A stretch of DNA of 64,000 nucleotides, taken from assembly GCA_021018995.1 (NCBI GenBank), contig CM037588.1, positions 93,160,765 through 93,224,764 on the forward strand, written 5' to 3'. Of the stretch, positions 55,666 to 64,000 are shown piece by piece. Source of the stretch: Chloranthus sessilifolius. Taxonomy: Eukaryota > Streptophyta > Magnoliopsida > Chloranthales > Chloranthaceae. Under the pieces are notes generated by a model, which saw nothing but the letters and a program-made list of their open reading frames with translations, searched no databases and was not told where the DNA came from. The translations under genes were made by a program, and so were the position numbers. Position 1 is the first letter of the stretch, and each line of letters starts with the position of its first letter.

Positions 55666-58083
55666 TGTTGGCGGATTTCTGAGTGTGTGCTTACTTTATT
55701 GGTTGGTGGTGAAAGTCATTTAAAAATCAAAGAAAGAGTAAAACAGGGGATGGAATCAGCACAACTAAGAAATCCTAGACCTGCAAGATACAGGGTCCAT
55801 TGTAGCAAGTTTTGATAAGTAAGAGTTTGTCCCACAGGGAAAGGTGATCTACAGCTCCAAAGGAGCCATCTCTAATAGTCCCTCCAGATCTGACTACAGA
55901 TCTGGCAGTCCTAAAAAGGGTTAAAGGGATGGATGGAATGTGGAAAATAAATATATAAGGGTGAGAAGTATGTTATTGAGCCCAGATCAGAGAAGTTTTG
56001 TAACTCAGATTCAAATCTGATGTTATAGAAATCCTGTCCAGTGGCTACATTATCACCATTGAGGAGAAAGGATCCAACCCATCACTCTGCCATGATTCCA
56101 CCCTTAAGGCTATAACCTGTCCACTCAAATGGTCACAGATTATCTCATAGGGGAACCACTATCCAGGGATGGGTCAAAACATAACCAGTAAATCATTGCA
56201 GGCACTATTTCATCCAGGCTACCAGCTCAAGAATCCATAGGGAACCTCAACCTCTAAAGCTCTATATGTGGGGTTAAGGCTGTATGGGACCATGATAGCC
56301 CAGACACATAGAACCAGCAAAAGATTGAGTACAACCTTCGATCTAGCTGTCCATTGCTTGAGTGAGGCTACAATGGTCCAGTCACCAGCCTACAATCTCT
56401 ATAACCAGATCAGATCCAACATCTGATGGCGGATCTATACAAATATAGGGGAGTCTGCCTCTGTACAATCTCTCACCAGGCTTCTACAAGCTCAGGTGTA
56501 AAGAAGAAGGATCCATCTTGGATCGGTGGATTAGGATCACCCTAAGGCTATAATCTGCCACTTAAATGGTCACAGACTATCCCAGAGGCTATCCTCCTCA
56601 CGGAGCCCAAGATAAAACAAGAATATCGCTGCTACCACCATGGTCACAAGGCTACCAGCTCAAGCTCCCACGGGGATTTCAGATCTAGTGGGTCCTGTGG
56701 TGGGGCTAAGGCTGTATAGGACCATGATAGCCCAGACACACAGGTCACTTGGATCTAAGTGGCCCTTAGAATCAGTCCTCCACTGCTTTGAAACACAGCC
56801 AAAGCAATGACGGATCACAAGGCAGCATCCTTGCACAGAGCATCTCACACACAAACACAAATCCCACAAAGTATAGATCCTATTACAGAACTTCCATTAA
56901 TCTAGTTCAAAATACATCCAAAGACATAGCCAGCAAATGCTGGACTATGGAGAGAAGGAAAAAGAAAAAGAAAGCTACTTACAACTACAAAAAGAAAAAC
57001 TAAACGATCTCAGATCAGGTCTCCCAGAAATGAGATGGGTTCCTAGCTATTCCAGGATGCAGAAAGAAAAAGAAAGTCTAAGCTCTTAAACCTAAGCTAA
57101 GTGTGGGTATTTATAGTAGTGGTGTGGCGGCACATTAGGGTTAGGAAACCCTAATTTTAACAATGCCACATGGTCAAATAGTGATCCTCCGATACCTTGG
57201 GGCGCGTGCACGGAGATTTGAGCATGGGATTGCGTGCCCTAATCACTAGAAATTTCTAGAAAGTCCTCAGCTGAAGAGATGGAAGTTTGAGGTTCAGAGC
57301 TTCACTAGGTAGTCATTGTTTCCCAGACTTGTCGCGTGGTAGCTTTTGTTCTTTGCTAGGATGATTTGAAATTGAAGCTTCTACCTTCACGAGGTTTGGT
57401 TGGTTTGCTCTTCAGGTAGTCGTGAGGTTGAGTGGACATCAGAGCCTCAGATGTCGCGGGGTTGGAGCTTAAGCAGTCACGAGGTTGATCCTCGCGAGGG
57501 TAGATTTGAATAGCGCGAGAACTTTGCGAGCACTTATCTTCACTAGGCTTTGTGAGTTACCTTGCGAGGCTTTGATGAGTTCTAAACAGCGCGAGGTTCC
57601 ATGTCTTAACTGATCTTCGTGAGGGTGGCTTTGCCTTCACAAGGACGCTTTCTTCTTGAATGGCGCGAGAACTACTCGAGGAGTTCTCTTATGATAATTG
57701 CATCTGCGGCGACTGCGCGAGGAGTCTTCTGAAGCTCTCTCTTCTCAGCCGTTCTGAGCGAATTACGTGCGGTTGAGAGAAGTCTGCTTTGAACTGCGTG
57801 AGGTGTTCTATTCTTGAGCTTTGTGAGAGCTGCACGAGAAGTTATTATAGAGTCTTGGGAAACTCAGCTGAACTGCACGAAGCTCATCTTCAGGTCTGGA
57901 TTCTGACTTCATCCTTCTGAGGGACTTCTGGTGCCAAAACAGGCTTTTTAGCAGGATTCCTGGCCTTATTTTACTGCTGGGTACTACCTACATAAAACAC
58001 TTAACAATGTCTTATTAGGTGGCTATGGGTCTAATCAAAGGTTAAGTTAAGGGGTGAAAAGTGGTACTTTTCAGGTCTTAACA
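55666..58083 (-). repeat. 5' LTR of element D
   Basis: 2,418 bp from TGTTAAGACC (58083) to CCGCCAACA (55666), minus strand. The inverted repeat TGAAAAGTaccACTTTTCA is at 58055-58073. A cluster of about 20 CTCGCGAG-, GCGCGAGAAC- and TCGTGAGG-type motifs fills 57230-57870, and TATAAATA (minus) is at 57108-57115. The rest, R and U5, is non-coding. Confidence 0.88.
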
Positions 58084-58568
58084 GCTACATAGTCAACAAA
58101 GTGAGGATGACTAGGGCAGTGAGGATAGCCCGGATGAGTTCCTTGGTACTGGAGGTGAACGCCTTGTGCAGGTGCAACGCTCCTCTCGTTGTTGGTTTGA
58201 GATGCAGGGCGAGGCAACTCATAGTGGGTTTCTTCACCAACAGTATACCCACTTCTCCAACTTTGGGATTGCGAGTGAGGTAAAGACATATTTTTGGGCT
58301 GTTCTTTTGTCTCCTTTCTCTTTTGGCTGGCACCCTTTTGTCCCAGGATCTGACATTTTCTTTCTTCTAATGCAGCCTTTTCTTCCAATCACATTCCGCG
58401 AGGCCTGGTTCGACCTTCAGTGCTTCTACACCTGCCTTCCTCATGTTGTGAAGTTTTTCTTGGCATAGGCGGACTTAGGAGACTTCTTATTGATCAGCCA
58501 CATAATTTACCATTTTATCACCCTTAACCTAGTGATGCTAGGACTTAGTTTGCTAGTAACGAGTTACT
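58084..58568 (-). pseudogene. Fragment K: Tat-like gag scrap
   Basis: The minus strand reads MEEKAALEERKCQILG and further Lys-, Gln- and Pro-rich stretches that look like the N-terminal part of a Tat gag, although the match is weak. D lies at its downstream side. From about 58470 to 58568 nothing is recognisable. Confidence 0.4.
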
Positions 58569-58569
58569 G

Positions 58570-59943
58570 ATGTGTAGATATTAAAGATAAGCAAAAAATT
58601 AGAGCCTAAGTGTTAATCCTTGTCAAAATGAACTCAAAAAGTAGTAAAAAGACTACTAAGTGTTAAAGATGATTCGCCAACAACAGGAAGGCTGAAAAAT
58701 CGTAATTCTTCAAAAGACGATTCTTCAGAAAGCAACAAAAGAAGAAACCGATCAATCCAAAATAAGAAATTGTTAGTTGAAAGCCTACTAAAAATAGAAA
58801 ATCATGAATTATGATTTTCCAGAAAGAATAAGAAAGAAATCGTTATTTACAATTTCCAAAAAATAGAAGCTTTCTACTACGCACTGCTGCTACGGATCAC
58901 CTGAGAGTTTAACACCGTCATATCCAGAATTAGAAGACTCCTACAATTAGAAGTCCGGTGAACCACGGATCTGAGAAGATTGATAAAGATCTAATCCGAA
59001 GGACTCTACTGTTGCTCAATAAAGAATAATCCAAAAGCGCATCAACTAAAGAATGCAAGGAAAGATAAAATTAGGAATTAGAGTTATATTAGGAATCTTT
59101 TGTTTTTAGTAGTTTCTTTTATTATAACTAGATCTTTATAAACTGACCCCTTCTGATCTATAAATAAGAGGGCTCGACATAGGAATAAGCATCGAAGAAT
59201 TTCAGCATCAGTTGACGCTTGAGGTTGGATTTTCTTCCAATCAAAATAGTGTAACATAGTTAGAGTAGATTAGATATCAGAGGTTTCTCAAGAGCAATTG
59301 ACGACTGCAATTGAGTGTAGGTATCTGTAATTTCTCAAGAGCAATTGACGACTGCAGCTGAGGGGTGAAGGATATATTTTACTTTGCTTTCTAGTTTATA
59401 TTTTATTTGCTTTATAAACATCTCCAAGTTTTAATTTGAATTGACGACTTAGGTAAGAATTTACAGATTTGTGTAACGATTTTTACTTTTCCATCTTCAG
59501 TTTTCTAGAGTTTGATTGATGCCCAAAATTTTGGTTGATTGTTGATTAGATTAAATTTGTATTAATAGGATCTTAGACTTGATTGATGACCGATGCTAGG
59601 AGACTAAAATATGGTGTAGCGGTACTGTTTATTTTCATAAATATCTGAAAGCTGAAGATTAAGATTGACGACCTTAATCTGAAGGAGGATTAAGATTTAT
59701 TTTTATGCACTTTAGTTTAATAACCCATTCTTTTATTCATTTTTCTCCAGTAGATTAGATCTTAAAGATAAATAAAAAATTTTAAGATAGGGATTTAGAT
59801 AAAGATATAAAATAGGAATTAATTAGATAATGAACTTCCTCATGGGATCGATCCTATACTAGCTCTACAATTTCCATTGTGTGCTTGCAATAGGTTAAGA
59901 CTTGAATTTAATATAATTATAATACAAAATAAGCAACCGACCA
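58570..59943 (+). repeat. 5' LTR of element J
   Basis: The right end AACCGACCA is fixed by the primer site that follows. The left end is estimated near 58570 (TGTGTAGATATTAAAG). TATAAATA stands at 59159-59166 (CTATAAATAAGAGG). CTCAAGAGCAATTGACGACTGC is nearly repeated at 59288 and 59335. AATCGTAATTC/AAACGATT-like strings occur in U3 but are not a dense array. Confidence 0.65.
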
Positions 59944-59949
59944 AGTTTT

Positions 59950-59967
59950 TGGCGCCGTTTCCGGGGA
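59950..59967 (+). promoter_or_regulatory. Primer binding site of J (tRNA-Asp)
   Basis: TGGCGCCGTTTCCGGGGA, one base off the tRNA-Asp complement. Confidence 0.85.
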
Positions 59968-60267
59968 AGCGAAATTTATCTAATTCTTTTAAGTTTTTAT
60001 CTAATATTTTTATCCTTTTAGAAACTAAAATTTATCTTTCTCTTTTTGTATTTCTTTATATTTTTATTTTTCTTTGATCACTTAAACTTTTACAGGTTTA
60101 TTCAGAGGAATAGATCAGGACTTCAACACTTTTGCTGGACACAAAGACTAGAAACTCAGATTTGTTTCTCTCCCTACCTGCTAAAATAAAAGTAGAAAAA
60201 TTTTGAAACCAAAACTGAGTACAGTAATTGTTCTAATCAAATGTCTTGTTATTAAAGTGATTCCATC

Positions 60268-61084
60268 ATGACAGACAATGATCAGAACTTGCTCAAAATC
60301 ATGGGGGAATATTATGCACTGACACCACTTACTCCTCCCTCATGCATTCAAATACCCTATACTGTCGGTAATAAGCCTTTCGAAATCACACCCAGTATAC
60401 TCCAAATACTACCTATCTTTCACGGGCTGATGGACGAAGATCCCTCATTGCATCTAAATAATTTTGTAGAAATATGCAATATTATCAGGATCATGAGTTG
60501 GCCTAACACAATCATCCGTTTGAGGTTATTTTCATATTCTCTCCGAGACGAAGCAAAGCAGTGGATACATTCTTTGCCCCGGAATTAGATAGCTGATTGG
60601 AGGAGTTGAAACAGAAATTCCTTATGGAATACTATCCCACATATAGAGCAACTCGGATCCGGTATTTGACCATAACGTTTCAACAATTTCCGGATGAACC
60701 TCTTTGGGAGAGCAGGAATCCCTCAACGATCTTATGCATAGGTGTCCTCACTATGGGGTCACGAAAGGGCAAATAATTCTTACCCTCTACGAAGGACTTG
60801 ACGATGCAACCCTACATATGGTTGATGTTCCGTGTGGTGGTATGTTCCGTAATTTAACAATAGTGGATGCTTGGGAACTCTTTGAGACCCTTAGCAAAGA
60901 AATGGTGCAACACCATGCATCGGGTGAGATTGAATTGGAGCCTTTGACAAGTGTACTTCCTAATCAAGGAGGATTATATAACTTAAATGTAATGACAAAA
61001 GTTCTTCCGAAGCTGAAGCTTTGGGAGGGGAAGATTCAATCTGTGGTGGGTATAAAATTGCACCCAATATCTGGACAAGGTTAA
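60268..61084 (+). pseudogene. Gag of element J (Athila-like)
   Basis: The reading includes FEITPSILQILPIFHGLMDE, IIRLRLFSYSLRDEAKQWI, LMHRCPHYGVTKGQIILTLY and MVDVPCGGMFRNLTIVDAWE, the same order of gag phrases as in D but clearly diverged from it. Particle protein by family. A few breaks. Confidence 0.82.
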
Positions 61085-61783
61085 GCTTGTGGTCCTAACC
61101 ATAGCCTGACTCATACAGCTCCAAAGTATCCCACTATTCCTTTTTACACCACGAAGGCCCAAGACCACACTGACATTAAGGGAGCCCTGTTGCAGATAGT
61201 CGACAGCTGGATGCAGCGTGGCTGAATTCAAATGCAATTACTCCAAAATCTCCTGGAATCCATTACACAATTGGAAATTCAAGTTGAACGCCTGACCAAT
61301 TGGGGTAACTCAAGAGAGAGTAATTCATCTTCCTCATGGCCAGTTGGCACCCTAGGAGGAATTACTTCTATGGGAGGGATATCAACTCCCCTTGATTGCC
61401 ATTGAATTTCTCCTGAATTTATCAAGCTACCGACTCACCCGTAGTAAACATGTGTAACATATGTACATAATTACTTTTGAAATGACACCTTTACGATTTA
61501 TACAATATTACTGAATCGTAAAGGCTCTTTCTTTGTTTTAATCACTTGAAACGCATGGATTTGCGATTCACGTGAATATAGAGTCCAATGGTAGTGAGTA
61601 CGATTTTCTCAATTTTAGATTCTCGTGAACATTATCCAGAATTGCAAACGACAATTCTGAGGAACAGGAGAACCTAGTGATCAGTCTTTTTGGGTGCATT
61701 GGAAGTAAAACCAATTCAATTTTGTATAGGAAACATGCAAGCTTTGCATTCAAAACTACCACCCCCCAACCACCCGAGCCTGG
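61085..61783 (+). mobile_element. Remainder of element J
   Basis: Up to about 61440 the sequence still looks like a gag tail (IQVERLTNWGNSRESN, then Ser- and Gly-rich). From there to 61783 it is non-coding with CGATTTATAC/GAATCGTAAAG strings. No pol or 3' LTR of J is present before F begins. Confidence 0.5.
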
Positions 61784-62049
61784 TGTTAAGTGGTGAAAAA
61801 TGCCACTTTTCACCCTCTAACCTGACCATTGATAGACCTGTGAGCACACTAATAAGCTTCTGTCAAGGGCATTTTATAGACAACAATAAAAAAAGACATT
61901 AATGCAAAAAACCACTCAAGAATGCCCAAAAAGGGGTTATCTCTCAGCACAGGACTAACCCGGTAGCAGCACACTAGAGGGTAGCACATCACTAGACCCT
62001 TGGAGTGCGTGGCTACAGCAGGGCAAGGCGAAGGAAGTAAAAACTAGCT

Positions 62050-62490
62050 GAAAACGTCCTATCGATTGGTCACCTGAAGATTTCGATAGGAGCTGAAAGC
62101 AAAGAAAGGAAGAATTCGTGTAGTTGAAGAGGAGTTCGATAGGATCCAAGAACCTATCGAGCTGTTGAAAGAAAGGAAGAAATCATCCTATCGAAAACCT
62201 GCCTGAAGCGTCAAAGGAACCTATCGAACGGTGATTGAGCCTTTTGATAAAACTGAAAGCAAACCTATCGAAATGGTGGAATGCAGAGCGGAACCTGTCG
62301 AAATGGTTCTCCAACCTGTCGAAGAGCCCTTCCAACCTGTCGAATACTCTAAGCCAAGGGCAGAGAATGCTGAAACTCTAAGAGAAGGCTCATTCTATCG
62401 GAACCTATCGAAGAGATCTGAGAACCTAGCGAAAGGACCAAAATTCTCTATTCCAACCTATCAAAAGCTTCCTGAACTTGTCGAAATCGT
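62050..62490 (+). promoter_or_regulatory. CCTATCGAAATGG motif array in U3 of F
   Basis: About 15 copies of CCTATCGAA, CCTGTCGAA or their reverse complements stand at uneven distances, several extended to CCTGTCGAAATGG. The array lies about 140 bases upstream of the TATA box. The core resembles CCTTTCGAAAAGG of A and CGATCGAAATGG of G. Confidence 0.8.
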
Positions 62491-62629
62491 GTGCAGAACT
62501 TCTGAGAAATTCCACTGTGCACACGTTATGATTCAGTGACCTACTGACCGACACGATGGTTCCAGAAGATGCCCTAAGAAGCCCTAACCGACCCACGTGC
62601 TCTAACAGAATTCTAACAGAGGGAAAAGC

Positions 62630-62637
62630 TATAAATA
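62630..62637 (+). promoter_or_regulatory. TATA box of LTR F
   Basis: TATAAATA in GCTATAAATAGAGACCCC. Confidence 0.75.
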
Positions 62638-63759
62638 GAGACCCCCAATTGCCATTGGGGGGAGGATCGAGATCTGAGCCAAATTCTGGAGATTAGAGCT
62701 TGTAGACAAACTCCATTTCCCTCCTTTAGCCCAGAAATGGTTGGCTAATTCCCCTGGAGTAGCGAGGAGAGAAGTTAGAGCTGTAATTGGGTAAGGTTAA
62801 GAGTGCTATTGTAGGTTCCTAGCTGCACAGACTACAGATCTGAGAGTATTTCCATTATAGAGTGACCTTGTTTGCAATGTTAATGTTGATTTTAATGCTG
62901 TAATTAGATCTAAAGTTCCTTTGGTTCCATTTGGTAATCGATCGGATCTGTGTAGAGGAGTCTGTATATCAGCTCACCCACTTAACGGGTAGACCTCTTG
63001 GATACCACTTGATCTCCCTGGATCTGATGCTCCTGTGATTTCTTGAGTCTGTGACCTAGAAATTGCAGCATCTGTAGTGGTTTTAATTGTTCTAATTGAT
63101 GCTCTGGCTTTGAAGGAGATCCCTAGGATGGTCTATGACCATTAAAGTGGACAGATCATAACCTTAAGATGAATCTAAGCTTAGGCTCCAATTGGATTCA
63201 CCTGCTGTAATCCATGCATTCGATAAAGTCTATAGGATGGTCTGTGACCATTAAAGTGGGCAGATCATAGCCTTAAGACCAGGTGGATCCTATGATTTAG
63301 AGTGGAATTTATACCTTGCAGCCATGCTTATAGCCAATGAGGGATTTGTGTGCTCTGAACCTCGGTAGCATAATTACTTGAATCTAATTTTAGTGCAAAC
63401 CAATCTCCAAGCTACTCTTCTCCATTTTCTGTTCCTTTTACCTCTTCCCCCTGCAAGATCTAAGATCCTAAACTCGGTCCAAGTTAGTTTATGTTTAATT
63501 TTAGCATTAGCTTAAGTGACAATCCATTTCAAACCTCTCCCCTGTCTTCTAGCTAAATTAGCAATAGTTAGGGTGTCAGATCTGGAGATTTATCATATTT
63601 TAAAACTAACCTCCCTGTGGACATTCCCTTACTCACCATTTGTGTAAAACTTTCTACAACAGACCATGATTACTTGCAGGTCTGTATGAGTGTGTTCTGC
63701 CTAATTTTAGATGATTTTAGACCCTATTTGAGGGAAGGCAAGCAAACACAACAAGTTTT

Positions 63760-63777
63760 TAGCGCCGTTGTCGGGGA
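63760..63777 (+). promoter_or_regulatory. Primer binding site of F (tRNA-Asp)
   Basis: TAGCGCCGTTGTCGGGGA differs from the tRNA-Asp complement at two places. Confidence 0.8.
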
Positions 63778-64000
63778 GGCAGTTTAGAAATTGATAGATC
63801 TAAGTTTTGATCATAGATCTGTAATTTTTGTTTGATTTTTACTAACTGCATTTGTAAGTTTTATTATTTTTTAGTAGTTTGTGTGCATTTCATCAGATCT
63901 AAGGCTACCAGTGACAGGAGAATCGTGCTGGAGACTGCTCTGTAGTTTGCATCCTTCTACTCCCCTGTTATTTTTCAAATCTATTGATAATTTTTGTTAG

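Larger units (their letters stand above)
51341..58083 (-). mobile_element. Element D: Athila-like element with gag and accessory ORF
   Basis: On the minus strand: 5' LTR (58083-55666), primer site (55659-55642), gag (55340-53757), a promoter-like block (53440-53230) and the accessory ORF (52944 onward). The element is cut by H at about 51340, so its 3' part is missing. No pol is seen. The layout matches C. LTR E is from the same family. Confidence 0.82.
61784..64000 (+). mobile_element. Element F: Athila-like element, 5' LTR and leader
   Basis: The LTR runs from TGTTAAGTGGTG to AACACAACA (61784-63753, 1,970 bp). A tRNA-Asp primer site follows at 63760-63777 and a leader to the window end. 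The inverted repeat GTGAAAAATgccACTTTTCAC is at 61793-61812, the CCTATCGAA motif array at 62050-62490, and TATAAATA at 62630-62637. The leader resembles that of A. The coding part lies beyond the window, so integrity and age cannot be judged. Confidence 0.82.

Noticed and set aside
1-64000. Host genes, tRNA, rRNA or organelle DNA
   Set aside because: No stretch outside the retroelement parts shows a conserved protein domain or a tRNA-like fold. The tRNA-like strings are primer sites.

Overview
The window reads as repeat-rich heterochromatin of a flowering plant with a large genome. It is almost wholly LTR retrotransposons of the plant Ty3/gypsy lineages Tat, Athila-like and Tekay-like chromovirus, with plant-type primer sites (complementary to tRNA-Asp in the Athila-like elements), plant-type polypurine tracts and the plant-specific second RNase H of Tat. 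I found no host gene, tRNA, rRNA or other cellular gene. The species cannot be named from the sequence. All the elements are fossils: most coding parts carry several breaks, and only one long reading frame (547 codons, 51301-52944, minus) looks whole.

Layout. 1-27780 holds two copies of one Tat-type family (called B) in the order pol tail, long 3' region, LTR, leader, protease to integrase, 3' region, LTR, leader. This looks like a tandem array rather than two independent insertions. A pol-less Athila-related element (A, 6733-13640) sits inside the first B LTR, and a partial LTR of another Athila-like family (E, 15738-18150) sits between protease and reverse transcriptase of the second unit. 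27797-36871 is a minus-strand Athila-like element without pol (C). It lies in the reverse transcriptase of a minus-strand Tat element (I, 36872-44834), which in turn abuts the integrase of a plus-strand Tekay-like element (G, 44835-50189). Next come a minus-strand B-type LTR (H, 50190-51340), a minus-strand Athila-like element with gag and accessory ORF (D, 51341-58083) set in a scrap of Tat-like gag (K), an Athila-like LTR plus gag (J, about 58570-61783), and the 5' LTR of a further Athila-like element that runs off the window (F, from 61784).

Most interesting pattern. Four elements of three lineages (B, C, D, G) carry an extra, non-retroviral gene. In B it is antisense, downstream of pol, and resembles plant DUF7745. 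In C, D and G it is in the sense direction and resembles the domain annotated as putative plant transposon protein. In each case the gene is preceded by a cluster of short CpG-containing, often palindromic motifs, and the same family-specific motif is also clustered in that element's LTR: GGCGTAT..ATACGCC in B, CTCGCGAG-like in C, D and E, and GATCGATCGA in G. LTRs A and F carry their own versions (CCTTTCGAAAAGG and CCTATCGAAATGG) upstream of the TATA box. I suggest, as inference only, a paired accessory protein and cis-motif system, comparable in logic to the VANC anti-silencing proteins and motif arrays of VANDAL transposons.
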